Source: Croceifilum oryzae (GTDB lineage: Bacteria; Bacillota; Bacilli; Thermoactinomycetales; Thermoactinomycetaceae). From it: a stretch of DNA of 64,000 nucleotides. The notes below the pieces were generated by a model that saw only the letters and a program-made list of their open reading frames with translations, was not told the DNA's origin and did not search any database. Position numbers and translations under genes: made by a program. The stretch spans positions 124,001 through 188,000 of the forward strand of contig NZ_JAUSUV010000002.1 of NCBI RefSeq assembly GCF_030814315.1. Reading direction: 5' to 3'. Below are positions 8,616 to 18,200 of this stretch, piece after piece; position 1 is the first letter of the stretch; the number at the start of each line of letters is the position of its first letter.

Positions 8616-8690
8616 GGGCCTATAGCTCAACGGCAGAGCACCTGGCTCATAACCGGTTGGTTACAGGTTCAAATCCTGTTGGGCCCACCA
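8616..8690 (+). tRNA. tRNA with CAT anticodon, probably tRNA-Ile2 (lysidine-modified)
   Basis: This is a 75-nt cloverleaf with acceptor GGGCCTA/TGGGCCC, anticodon loop CTCATAA and encoded CCA. Base pairs C4-G69 and C5-G68, known positive determinants for the lysidine synthetase TilS in E. coli, are present. The acceptor resembles Bacillus tRNA-Ile(GAT). Ile2 reading AUA is therefore favoured over elongator Met, but this is an inference. Confidence 0.7.
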
Positions 8691-8708
8691 AAATCCCTAT
8701 ATGGACTA

Positions 8709-8783
8709 GGGCAGTTAGCTCAGTGGGAGAGCGCTTCCCTGACACGGAAGAGGTCGCTAGTTCGATCCTAGTACTGCCCACCA
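8709..8783 (+). tRNA. tRNA-Val (GAC); attachment-site tRNA
   Basis: This is a 75-nt cloverleaf with acceptor GGGCAGT/ACTGCCC, anticodon loop CTGACAC (GAC) and encoded CCA. From the anticodon loop onward its sequence is repeated at 14797-14870, so it appears to be the integration target of an island. It is the last gene of the cluster and is followed by a terminator. Confidence 0.95.
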
Positions 8784-8813
8784 CGTAAACCCTTGAGAAA
8801 TCAAGGTTTTTTT
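8739..8813 (+). repeat. Left attachment-like direct repeat (tRNA-Val 3' half plus terminator)
   Basis: These 75 nt, starting exactly at the tRNA-Val anticodon loop and ending in the terminator T-run, recur at 14797-14870 with one 1-nt deletion and two substitutions. Identity beginning in the anticodon loop is typical of tRNA-targeting tyrosine integrases. Confidence 0.85.
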
Positions 8814-9121
8814 GTTGTTTGCAAACGGAAATGCAAACGCTTGACTATAATTTGGTCACAGAAAGATATCTGTAAAAGTAAACGGGATTGTGGTGGATAA
8901 AAGAGTTGTCATCGGCAAAATGAAGGATACAATAAAGATTGATACTTTAGATGATTGCCAACTCATCAAATTCGGAACGGATGGAGAATATGGTTCAACT
9001 ATTCCTTAGCTTGAAAAGCAAATCACATTGACCATACCTCCCGTTTGTCATAGTATGTTCCTTTAGATGTTCGGGCAAGCAGTAGTTTGAAAGCGCAAAT
9101 GAATGTAGGAGGTTACCTCTT
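8784..9121. other. Island left end without a clear gene
   Basis: The interval contains the tRNA terminator, TTGACT at 8841 as a possible -35, and a short open frame ending at 9009 with no ribosome site. That frame has no recognised homology. The strong AGGAGG just before 9122 belongs to the topoisomerase gene. Confidence 0.4.
8791..8813 (+). terminator. Terminator of the tRNA cluster
   Basis: CCTTGA pairs with TCAAGG around a GAAA tetraloop and is followed by seven T. Confidence 0.85.
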
Positions 9122-11098
9122 TTGAACCATACATATACTTCAGATTCAATTCAATCGCTAGGGATACTTGGCGGAGTTCGGGCAAAACCAGCTTCTATTG
9201 GATTAGAATCCCATAACCATACCTTCTTAGAGATCTTAGGAAACTCCATTGATGAGCATCGAGCGGGATGGGGGAAAGAGATTATCGTTACAAAGCATAT
9301 AGATGGCTCTGTAACCGTACGTGATTTTGGACGTGGAGTTCCCATGGATCAAAATAAAGCAGGTGATTGGTCATATAAGAAAGTCTTCGATGAATTGTGG
9401 GCAGGCGGAAAATATAAAAACAATGAAGAAGATGGAGGGAGTTATCAGTATAGCTTGGGAACCAATGGTGTTGGAGCCACAGGGACTAACTATACTTCCG
9501 ACTTCTTTCAAGTGTCAGTGTATGCCTCAACTGCGAAAGTATATCAGGTTGAATATGAAAAAGGCGTAGAAACATCGGATGGCATACAGATTCGAAAAAA
9601 TGCGGACAAAATAGCAGTTGGCACAATGATTACTTGGAGACCAAGTTCAGAAGTGTTTCGTGGGAAGAGTGAGATTGACGATGAATTCATTATTACCACT
9701 CTTCAAGATCAAGCGATCGTGAATGGTGGTTTAAAGTTTCTCTTCCAGAATGAACGATTAGGGGAGGAGCAAGTCTTCTATTTTCAAGATGGCGTTAAGG
9801 ACTATATTAAATCAATTTCCTCAGAGGAACATTCGCTTACTGATGTAGTTGCATGGACAACTGAGCAAAAAGGGAAAGACAACGACAAGGATAAGGATTA
9901 TAAAATTAAGGCTGATATCTACTTCAGTTTCAATCGTGAGACCTCATTTAGCCGTTATTACCACAATTCTTCTTGGCTTGAAAATGGAGGCACTCCAGAA
10001 GATTTCGTCAAAAACTCTTTTACCTTTGTCATCGATAAGTTCCTAAAAGACCAAAACTTGTATGCCAAAGGAGAGAAGAAGATCTCCTTTGATGATGTGG
10101 AAGATAGTTTGCTAATTGTAACAAGCACTTACTCCACCATCTCCCTTTTTACAGATCAAACTAAAAAGAAAATCGGTTCTGATTTTATGAAGAGAGCAAT
10201 TACCGCATGGCTACGCGAACAGTTAGAAGTTTATTTGGTTGAGAATCCCCAAGAAGTGAAACTCATCTTAACACAAGTACTTGTCAATAAACGGAGTCGT
10301 GAAAAAGCAGAGAAAACACGTCTTGATGTAAGAAAAAAATTAGCAGGTACGGTCAATAACCTGACAGCTCGAATCGATGGATTTATCAATTGTAAATCAA
10401 AGGATGCTACTAAAACGGAGCTTTATATAGTAGAAGGAAAGTCAGCTCTTGGATCGACGAAACAAGGGAGAGATGCAGAGTTTCAAGCGATCTATGCACT
10501 CCGAGGGAAGATCCTCAACTGTCTGAAAGCGGACTATGACAAGATTTTTCGGAATGAGATCATTGTAGATCTGCTGAAAATTTTGGGCTGTGGGATTGAG
10601 GTAAAAAGTAAGCATGCTAAAAATCTAAACACCTTTGATCTCAATAATCTCCGTTGGTCTAAACTCATTATCTGCACAGATGCAGATGTGGATGGTTTTC
10701 ATATCCGAACTTTGTTGCTAACCACGATCTATCGACTAATGCCAACCTTGTTAGAGGAAGGGCGAATCTTTATTGCTGAGTCTCCTCTGTATGAGATTAC
10801 CAACCAGAATAAATCCTACTTTGCCTATTCCGATCGAGAAAAAGAGGAGATTGTTGCTACATTAAAATTAAAAGGAAATGTCTTGATCCAGCGATCGAAA
10901 GGTTTGGGAGAAAACACGGCTGAAATGATGTGGGAAACGACAATGAACCCAAAGACGAGGAATTTGGTTCAGGTGATGAAAGATGATGTGGGACTGACTC
11001 AGCAGTATTTCGAGATGTTTTTAGGTGATGATATACAAAGCCGAAAACAATATATTGAAGAAAATCTGCATGATTACATTGAGAATGGGTTGACGTAA
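9122..11098 (+). CDS. Divergent type IIA topoisomerase subunit B (GyrB/ParE-like)
   Basis: This encodes the 658-aa ATPase/TOPRIM subunit of a type II DNA topoisomerase. The GHKL ATPase shows EILGNSIDE (catalytic Glu), RDFGRGVP and NGVGATG in the ATP lid, with QTK near residue 345. The TOPRIM part has EGKSALGSTKQGRD (about residue 438; the usual motif is EGDSAGGSAKQGRD) and DADVDGFHIRTLLL (about 520). All catalytic residues that I can check are present. The start is a TTG after AGGAGG. It is followed 13 nt later by the partner A subunit. It diverges strongly from housekeeping GyrB/ParE and sits in a tRNA-bounded island, suggesting transfer. Possible roles are plasmid- or phage-type topology control, or an inhibitor-insensitive enzyme. 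Confidence 0.88.
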   Translation: MNHTYTSDSIQSLGILGGVRAKPASIGLESHNHTFLEILGNSIDEHRAGWGKEIIVTKHIDGSVTVRDFGRGVPMDQNKAGDWSYKKVFDELWAGGKYKNNEEDGGSYQYSLGTNGVGATGTNYTSDFFQVSVYASTAKVYQVEYEKGVETSDGIQIRKNADKIAVGTMITWRPSSEVFRGKSEIDDEFIITTLQDQAIVNGGLKFLFQNERLGEEQVFYFQDGVKDYIKSISSEEHSLTDVVAWTTEQKGKDNDKDKDYKIKADIYFSFNRETSFSRYYHNSSWLENGGTPEDFVKNSFTFVIDKFLKDQNLYAKGEKKISFDDVEDSLLIVTSTYSTISLFTDQTKKKIGSDFMKRAITAWLREQLEVYLVENPQEVKLILTQVLVNKRSREKAEKTRLDVRKKLAGTVNNLTARIDGFINCKSKDATKTELYIVEGKSALGSTKQGRDAEFQAIYALRGKILNCLKADYDKIFRNEIIVDLLKILGCGIEVKSKHAKNLNTFDLNNLRWSKLIICTDADVDGFHIRTLLLTTIYRLMPTLLEEGRIFIAESPLYEITNQNKSYFAYSDREKEEIVATLKLKGNVLIQRSKGLGENTAEMMWETTMNPKTRNLVQVMKDDVGLTQQYFEMFLGDDIQSRKQYIEENLHDYIENGLT

Positions 11099-11111
11099 AA
11101 GGAGAGCGCAC

Positions 11112-13292
11112 ATGACACAACAGAGCATTGTTACGAGTCTTCGAGACAACTATATGCCGTACACAGCTCATGTCATCATGAGCAGGGCACTTCCAGAAAT
11201 AGACGGGTTGAAACCAAGCCAACGCCGAATCCTATACACCATGTTTAAGATGGGATTGCTAAAGGGAAATCGCAAAAAATCTCAAGGGGTTGTAGGTCAG
11301 ACGATGTTTCTGCATCCGCATGGAGATATGCCGATCTATGAGACTCTCGTTCGCATGGCAAAGGATAATGAGTCTTTACTACATCCGTACATTGATTCAA
11401 AAGGTAACTTTGGCAAGCAATATTCAAGAGATATGAAATATGCCTCTGCTAGATATACAGAGGTTAAGCTTGCGGATATAGCGAATGAGCTTTTTCATGA
11501 TATTGATCAAGATACCGTAGATATGATCGATAATTACGATGGAACCTTGAAGGAACCACGATTGTTCCCTGTTAACTATCCATCTGTTCTCATCAATACC
11601 TCTTCTGGAACAGCCGTTGGGATGGCAAGCAGTATGGCTCCGTTTAATTTGAACGAAGTGATTGACTTTACCATTGCCTATATTCAGAGCAAGGAAGTAG
11701 TAGTTGGAGATTATATCTTAGCTCCTGATTTCTCTACGGGTGGTCAAATTATTTATAACGCTAAGGATTTTAAGCAAATCTATGAAACAGGAAAAGGTTC
11801 GTTTAAGATTAGAGCTACATACAAGATTCAAGGCAACTCCATCATCTTTGAACAAATACCATACACAACGACATTCGAGGCGGTCATCGATAAGATTACG
11901 GATCTTGTAAAAGAAGGCAAGATCAAAGATATTGTGGATATTGATGATATCTATGGAATTGATTCAAAGGGAATTGAGATTCAAGTCAAAAGCAGCACGG
12001 ATAAAGAGCGATTGATAGCTAGACTGTATAAGCTGACCCCTTTAGAGGATTCCTTTACTTGCAACTTCAATCTGATTGTAAATGGACGACCTCAAACGCT
12101 AGGTGTGAAGCAGATTGTACATGAGTGGCTTGTCTTTCGATCCAATTGTATCCAACGTGGAGCTTTATATGAACTAGATAAAAAGAAAAAAAAGAAGCAT
12201 TTATTAAAAGCTTTTCGAGAAGTTTTGCTTGATATCGATCGAGCGATTGTCATTGTCCGGGGCACAAAGTTAAATAAACAAGTTGTAAGCAATTTAATGG
12301 AAGCTTTCCAAATTGATGAAGCTCAAGCCGAATATGTAGCAGAGATTAAGTTGCGCTTTTTAAACGAGGAATATCTACTCTCACGAATTGCCGAAATTGA
12401 GAAGCTAGAAAAGGAAATTCAAGAGCTTAATGAGCTAAGCAGTGATGCATCCAAAAGATCCCTGGTGATTGTCGAACAATTAAATAGAGTGAAGAAACAG
12501 TATGGTAAAGAACGATGCTCCCTGATTGTTCAGGCGAATGATTTGCCAATGATTAAAGAAGAGCAAATCTCTATCGACAACTACAATGTGCGAGTGTTTG
12601 TTACAAAGGAAGGATATCTAAAGAAGATTCCATTGGTTTCATTGCGTAGTAGCAACCAACTAAAAGTAAAGGATGGTGATTATGTGGTCAGAGAGATAGA
12701 TTCCACCAATCATTCAGATATCCTCATCTTTACCAATAAGCAAAATTGCTACAAGTATAAAACATATGAGTTAGATGACCACAAACCGTCAGCTCTTGGA
12801 GAGTTTTTGCCTACTCTGTTAGGATTACAGGACGAAGAGATTCTTTATGTGACAGTCACCAACGACTACAAAGGGCATCTAATCATCGGCTTCGATGATG
12901 GGAAAGTAGCCAAGATTGATTTGTCTGCCTACAGTACGAAGAACAATCGAACGATGTTAAAAAATGCATATGCAGATAAACATTCAATCTACTGGGATAC
13001 TACGCAAGAGGATTATGATCTCATGGCTCTATCAACCATCGACAAAATCATTGTGGTGAACACATCTATCGTTAACCCGAAGACGAGTAAGACCACTATT
13101 GGAGTTCAGCTAATGAAGTCTAAGAAAGAAAGCCTTGTTTCTGATTACCATAAGTTATCATCAGAAGGCTATGAGGAGCGAGAGTACTATCGAACTTTAA
13201 GTGCTGGAGTCGGGAAGTATTATCGAGAGGGCGATTTTACTGATTTAGTCGATTTAAAAATGAAGCGGTTAGGACAAGGAGTGTTGATGTAG
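11112..13292 (+). CDS. Divergent type IIA topoisomerase subunit A (GyrA/ParC-like)
   Basis: This encodes the 726-aa breakage-reunion subunit. The catalytic Tyr is Tyr115 in SARYTE. The upstream helix has GLKPSQRRILY and HPHGDMPIYETLVRMA, equivalent to the quinolone-pocket region. The coiled-coil tower lies around residues 350-460, and a beta-rich C-terminal region follows about residue 490. The canonical GyrA-box QRRGGKG is not seen, so decatenation/relaxation is more likely than supercoiling. A GGAGAG site sits 13 nt after the B-subunit stop, so the two are co-transcribed. Conserved catalytic residues argue that the pair is functional. Confidence 0.88.
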   Translation: MTQQSIVTSLRDNYMPYTAHVIMSRALPEIDGLKPSQRRILYTMFKMGLLKGNRKKSQGVVGQTMFLHPHGDMPIYETLVRMAKDNESLLHPYIDSKGNFGKQYSRDMKYASARYTEVKLADIANELFHDIDQDTVDMIDNYDGTLKEPRLFPVNYPSVLINTSSGTAVGMASSMAPFNLNEVIDFTIAYIQSKEVVVGDYILAPDFSTGGQIIYNAKDFKQIYETGKGSFKIRATYKIQGNSIIFEQIPYTTTFEAVIDKITDLVKEGKIKDIVDIDDIYGIDSKGIEIQVKSSTDKERLIARLYKLTPLEDSFTCNFNLIVNGRPQTLGVKQIVHEWLVFRSNCIQRGALYELDKKKKKKHLLKAFREVLLDIDRAIVIVRGTKLNKQVVSNLMEAFQIDEAQAEYVAEIKLRFLNEEYLLSRIAEIEKLEKEIQELNELSSDASKRSLVIVEQLNRVKKQYGKERCSLIVQANDLPMIKEEQISIDNYNVRVFVTKEGYLKKIPLVSLRSSNQLKVKDGDYVVREIDSTNHSDILIFTNKQNCYKYKTYELDDHKPSALGEFLPTLLGLQDEEILYVTVTNDYKGHLIIGFDDGKVAKIDLSAYSTKNNRTMLKNAYADKHSIYWDTTQEDYDLMALSTIDKIIVVNTSIVNPKTSKTTIGVQLMKSKKESLVSDYHKLSSEGYEEREYYRTLSAGVGKYYREGDFTDLVDLKMKRLGQGVLM

Positions 13293-13445
13293 TAAGAGGA
13301 TGGGGCACTTTTTAGGAAGTTGCCTCCTAAAAAATAAAAATGTTTCAACAGAGCTTCCTCGCTTTGGCAATAGAATCATCACGTATTCGGCTCCAGCTTG
13401 TAAATGGGTTCTATTATAACTACAACATTGAAGAAGGAGATAGCA

Positions 13446-13832
13446 ATGGATTATTTAGAAATGAAGGGCTTAATCCGTAGTCTCGATTATATATTTGATA
13501 TTCACTTTCATATTGACATGCCTTATCAAGGACTTCACGATCCAGAAACAACCCCGATCGTTGATCTGAAGGGCTTATTCTTAGAAGAGAATAGAAAATA
13601 TGAGGCTCATATTCGTTTTATCGGAGTAGGAGGTTTTTATATCAATGGATTTTGGCATGGAAATTCACCTACACTTGACTTGATTGATCGCGGGGAAGAA
13701 GGTTGGGAACAGAGATATGAACTAGACGATGTAGAGGGTGATATTCAACTTTACTGTGATAAAGTGGAAGTAATTTCTGTGAAGGAAAGTGAAATCTTGA
13801 TAGAAAAAGGAATTATTGATACAAAGCAATAA
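13446..13832 (+). CDS. Hypothetical 128-aa protein in the island
   Basis: The start is chosen at the ATG 6 nt after GAAGGAGA; an upstream in-frame ATG at 13404 has no ribosome site. The product is acidic and soluble, with predicted alternating strands (RFIGVGGFYINGFWHGNSPTL in the middle is split by Gly/Pro), and no known motif. It is 153 nt downstream of the topoisomerase A gene, so it may be transcribed separately. I do not recognise it. Confidence 0.65.
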   Translation: MDYLEMKGLIRSLDYIFDIHFHIDMPYQGLHDPETTPIVDLKGLFLEENRKYEAHIRFIGVGGFYINGFWHGNSPTLDLIDRGEEGWEQRYELDDVEGDIQLYCDKVEVISVKESEILIEKGIIDTKQ

Positions 13833-14052
13833 AAATGAATCATTCCTCGGATCATCAATAGACCTATGTTGAAGAGAGTGCTGTCCTCTTCTGCTACAAT
13901 GATATAAGATTTGCTTCTAGCCAGAGATAGACTCTATGTACTGGATATCCAATATCTGATTGAATGGAAATAGCGCTTTATCCCCCGTCTGTTGAGTGAA
14001 AAAAAATCCATGTTATATTTTTACCATACATCAATAAAAGTGAGTGTAAAAC

Positions 14053-14523
14053 ATGCCCATCATCAAAACAGAGCTCCATATCAATGCTCCTATCCAAGTT
14101 TGCTTTGACTTAGCACGCTCCATCGATGTGCACATGGAATCAACCGCTCATACTCACGAACGTGCGATTGCAGGTGTTACAAGTGGCTTGATTGAACTCA
14201 ATCAAACTGTTACTTGGGTAGCTGTGCATTTTGGCATAAAACAGAGTCTCACTGCCAAAATTACTGAGCTTGATGCACCTACCTACTTTGTAGATGAAAT
14301 GGTGAGTGGTGTATTTAAACGGTTTAGACATGAGCATCGCTTTATGAAGCAAGAAAATGGCACACTCATGTTGGATTACTTCGATTATACTTCACCACTC
14401 GGATATCTAGGTATCTTGGCAGATCGATTGTTCTTGGAAAATTATATGAAAAAATTCCTAATGAAGAGAAATGAATACATTAAGAGCGTCGCAGAACAAA
14501 TGCAATCCATCAGTAACCCTTAA
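14053..14523 (+). CDS. SRPBCC (START/Bet v1-like) family protein
   Basis: This encodes a 156-aa protein whose N-terminus INAPIQVCFDLARSIDVH is the typical first strand-helix of the SRPBCC ligand-binding fold. The LDYFDYTSPLGYLGILADRLFLENYMKKFL block near the C-terminus is the long ligand-covering helix. Such proteins bind hydrophobic ligands or act as cyclases; the ligand is unknown here. It is the last gene inside the island, and its ribosome site is weak. Confidence 0.75.
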   Translation: MPIIKTELHINAPIQVCFDLARSIDVHMESTAHTHERAIAGVTSGLIELNQTVTWVAVHFGIKQSLTAKITELDAPTYFVDEMVSGVFKRFRHEHRFMKQENGTLMLDYFDYTSPLGYLGILADRLFLENYMKKFLMKRNEYIKSVAEQMQSISNP

Positions 14524-14796
14524 AAAGGGAATAGAGTAGATAGGTCCCTTAGGCTGAAGTGTATATAAAGAAAAAATTTATTTGATGAATCAAGATTTAA
14601 CGGGAGTGATTCATGGTATTCACTCTCCCCTCTCTGACAATAGCAAATAGTGGTCACGGGCTGGTCACAAGCGTTTGATAACGATAGATGACTAGAAGGT
14701 ACTATAAAAAGAAAAATACCTCCAATCCCTTATATTTCAAGGATTAAAGGTATTGTAGATAATCAGAAGATATCAGAGGAAATGTGGGGCAGAAAG

Positions 14797-14870
14797 CTGA
14801 CACGGAAGAGTTGCTAGTTCGATCCTAGTACTGCCCACCACGTAAACCCTTGAGAAATTAAGGTTTTTTT
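14797..14870 (+). repeat. Right attachment-like repeat: truncated pseudo-tRNA-Val plus terminator
   Basis: This 74-nt copy of 8739-8813 begins at the anticodon loop and runs through the CCA and the terminator. Just upstream, GGGGCAGAAAGCT (14786-14798) resembles the tRNA-Val acceptor and D-arm start with about 27 nt missing, so the unit looks like an internally deleted tRNA-Val. It cannot fold as a tRNA. Confidence 0.8.
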
Positions 14871-14886
14871 ACGGATAAAGAATATC

Positions 14887-15237
14887 TTACTTAAACAGCT
14901 GTAAAAATGAGAAGACGGCACCACAGATGGAAGCTGCGTAACTCGATTTTTCTAATATTGTCCCCGATTGCTTGATCTTCTCTCGATCGAGCTGAGGTTG
15001 ACTAATTTGTTCTTTGATGTCTTGTAAAGCCATAATGATGCTATTTTTTTCTTCTTGATTCATCTCGGTGGTAGCGATCTTGATAAGGTATTGTTCAAAG
15101 TTGGCTTTAATCTCTTCAATGTACTTCTCAAACATTTGATTTTCTGTTCCTGGACTGTTATTTGTGAGTTGTACATTGTTCACTTGATTACTTACGATAC
15201 TGCCTGTAACATTGCCGTTAATACGAAAATTTGCCAT
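14887..15237 (-). CDS. Small putative membrane-active effector with N-terminal GNVTGSIV motif
   Basis: This 116-aa protein follows the helicase gene by 12 nt and has a GGGGGA ribosome site. Residues about 5-24 are Asn/Gly/Val-rich (INGNVTGSIVSNQVNN) and match the helicase C-terminus over the core GNV-T/S-GSIV. Residues 33-95 are predicted amphipathic helices, and the last ~18 residues (YAASICGAVFSFLQLFK) are hydrophobic. Paired GxVxGxV-type motifs on adjacent receptor and effector genes are known for bacterial amyloid-signalling (BASS) systems; here the sensor would be a helicase. An effector role as a membrane-disrupting protein is inference. No enzymatic motif is visible. Confidence 0.7.
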   Translation of the reverse strand: MANFRINGNVTGSIVSNQVNNVQLTNNSPGTENQMFEKYIEEIKANFEQYLIKIATTEMNQEEKNSIIMALQDIKEQISQPQLDREKIKQSGTILEKSSYAASICGAVFSFLQLFK

Positions 15238-15249
15238 GAAACATTCCCC

Positions 15250-18200
15250 CTATTTATTGTGGATGATGCTGTCTTTGACTGTCCCGCCTACGATTGATCC
15301 ACTGACATTTCCAGTTATTTCGATCTTTGTGTATTCGACTTTTCCTTCTCGAATGTACTGTTTCAATTTTTGAGACCTTTGTTCGGTTAGCATCATTACT
15401 TCAATGTCATCAGGGCACCAAATTTTTTCTGTTCCATCTTCAAAAAACGGAAGGAGTTTACTTGATGGTGTTTCAGAGTGAATACCAAAGTGGTTTTTGT
15501 TACCGAAGATGAGAAAGGATTGCTTTGCTCTAGAAATTGCGACATTTAAAACATACTGTTGGCGGTCAAAAAAATGCTCAGAATTAGATGTGGAGTAAGT
15601 TGGTGAAAATAGGACGACTTCGTACTCTGCACCTTGTAATGAATGAACAGTTCCAACCTTAATGCAGTTTACATTAAACGTAAGTTCTTTTAGGTAAGAA
15701 GTGATCAAATTTGCTTGTGCGCTGAAAGGGGTTAGTATAGCAAGTGTCTGTTGTTTTGTAGAAGTGCTGAGCTTGTGCTGCTTGAAAAAATGGTCAACCC
15801 ATAAAGCGATCGTGGCGGCTTCTATGTGATTGATGCGGCTGGAACCAGAAGGTTCTTCATGCCCTTCTACATGTAGAAAAGCCATAGGCAATAAACGATA
15901 TTCGTCTTTTTCACGAGTCTTAACATGTAGTTTGTTATTGTAATAGACATGGTTGAAAGATTGAGCAATTTTAGGATGGCAACGAAAATGTTCTTGTAGC
16001 ATAAAGGGCTTTTCTTGATCATTTAGATAACGAGTCAATCGGTTTGCTAATTTCATTACATTTGATTTGGAGCAGACATGTAGATGGTCCACATGAGGGG
16101 TGATCTTTAAAAGGCCTGACTCTTGTAAACTGATGTTATCTTGGTCAGCGGTTACATTAGATATAGGAGGCAATTGATTGGTGTCGCCAACAACTAAAGC
16201 CTTTTTAGCTAATGCAAACACTGGGAAAGCAAGCTCAGGTAGTACTTGACTCGCTTCATCGATAATAAGTAAATCAGCAAATTCGTGTAAATATTGGTAT
16301 TTATCGTTGAAGAATTTAGGTGCTGAATGCAGAGTTGAGATAAGACATGGTGTCAGCATAGCAACTTCTGTATAAAATTGACGTAAAGTTCCAAATGATT
16401 GCTTGCTTTGAACTCGTTGTTTTGCTGTTTCAATAAAACGGGATTCCCAGTAGTGTGTAGCTAATAGGAAAGCAAGTACACGATAGGTTTTATCAAAAAA
16501 CTCTTCTGCGTCTGCAAGTTCATCTGGAATGGAAAGGTCTGCCCATCGTTTACGGTTGTTTGTACGAGTTGTTTCATTTTGATCCCACTGTTGTTGAAGA
16601 GTTTGAACGCTTGCTAGTTTTTCGTCTGATAATCGTAGTTGTGATTGATAGTCTTGCTCCAGCCTTTCTAGCTCCGCTTTTAAGCGAGCCTCCTCAAAAG
16701 AATGAAAAGTTATATCAGGCAGTTGTTTTTGGAGAAGGTACTGATTTTCTTCAATCCATCCCTTTGTTATATATTTCCCGAGAATAGGAAGTTTGGAGCA
16801 CCATACAACGAGAGGGTTACGGTTACTAATTCGATGATAGAGTTCCCGCCTAGCAGTTTCAACTGTCTGCACTTGTTGTTTGTAGCTATTTACATGTTGG
16901 CTAAGCGGTTGGATTGCTTCATCAAACGAAGTCACATGATACTCTGCAAAGAGCTTATCTCGCTGAGTGAGTAGGAGTTGATAATCAATTTTCTCTTGCA
17001 AATTTTCTTCGATAACTTTCACTACTTGCCTAAGGGAGTCATGAAGTGTTGCTTTTGCGCTGTCTATGTAGGTGATTTTTCGATTGAAATACAGGGATGT
17101 ACGAGTTAAGAAATGTTGCTCCCATTTGTCAATTTCACTTTGATTTAAATGAATCAAATTAGGCCCGTTGACAAATTCGAATTGCATCTTATTCCGTAAG
17201 AGTAATTGATAGTTATAATCACGCTTTGATTCTGCAGCACAGAAGGTACCTAAGCTGCTCACATTCGGAATCCATCGTTCTGTTAATTGTTCCATTTGGT
17301 CGAATAATGGATGAGAGGGCAGATCTGATGGGATTGATATTCTTTGAAACATGTCTAAGATGTTTGTAATGGATAGATTAGTAGATCCAGACGCTAGAAT
17401 GGTACTTGGAATAGCTTGCTTTTGATAGGCGGAATTAACCCACAATGAAGCAATTACACTCTGTAATAATGTAGTTTTTCCTGTGCCGGGAGGGCCTTCA
17501 ATGGATAAGAGTTCTCCATTTTGCAAGGCCAGAAAATGGTGTAATGCTTCTCTCTGAGAAACCGTTAGGCCATGTTCTGTACTCATTTGTCCCAAATGTT
17601 TTACTGAGTATGTGATGGAATCTGTTAACCGCTTGTTTTCTGTAGACTCATTTATTTGGATATATTGCTGAGCAAGTGGTTTCAATGCATTTTTATAAAA
17701 CGATTTATCTAGCATTTTTTCATAGAATGTTTTGATATTATAGAGGGAGCCACTATTTGTCAAGTTGGTGCCATCTAAGATTAAGACCTTCTCCTCCTCT
17801 TTTTTATATTGGAGCAAGTGGAAAGAAGAAATGGGGCTATCGAGAACATGTTCGAAAAAATGTTCACTTTCTTTAAAAGCACTTTCCCAGGATTTCGACT
17901 GTTCATTTTGAAAAGGATGATCTGACCAGTATTGATTCACTATATCCATATCGCTGATTGTACATTTTTGTTGTGATGGACGCAGATATTTGCGGGGGAT
18001 AAAAGGAGGTTTATCTTTAGCTCGTATAAATCCATCATAAGTAATCTCGGCTGGTATGATTAGCCAAATATGATATTTTGGCTTTTCGTTTGATTTGCGA
18101 CTCTTGGTTGTATATAGAGCTGGGCAGATGAACACATCTTTTGCATCCGCATTCTCAGTAATTTTTTTGTGAACAGAGGGATCATTGATTTTTCCCTTTA

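Larger units (their letters stand above)
8739..14870 (+). mobile_element. Candidate tRNA-Val-integrated genomic island (integrase lost)
   Basis: A segment of about 6.1 kb is bounded by direct repeats of the 3' half of tRNA-Val. It carries a divergent type IIA topoisomerase pair and two small genes. No tyrosine or serine recombinase, replication or transfer gene is visible, so it is a remnant, a passenger mobilised in trans, or an old insertion. An inverted 10-bp match CAAACGCTTG (8834-8843 and 14668-14677) and TGGTCAC repeats lie just inside both ends, as possible recombinase arm sites. Confidence 0.6.

Noticed and set aside
8851-9009. Short open frame at the left end of the island (ends ...FGTDGEYGSTIP)
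   Set aside because: No ribosome site and no start in a good context; kept only as part of the intergenic description.
8739-14870. Complete prophage
   Set aside because: No capsid, tail, lysis or terminase genes are present; the segment only carries topoisomerase and small genes.
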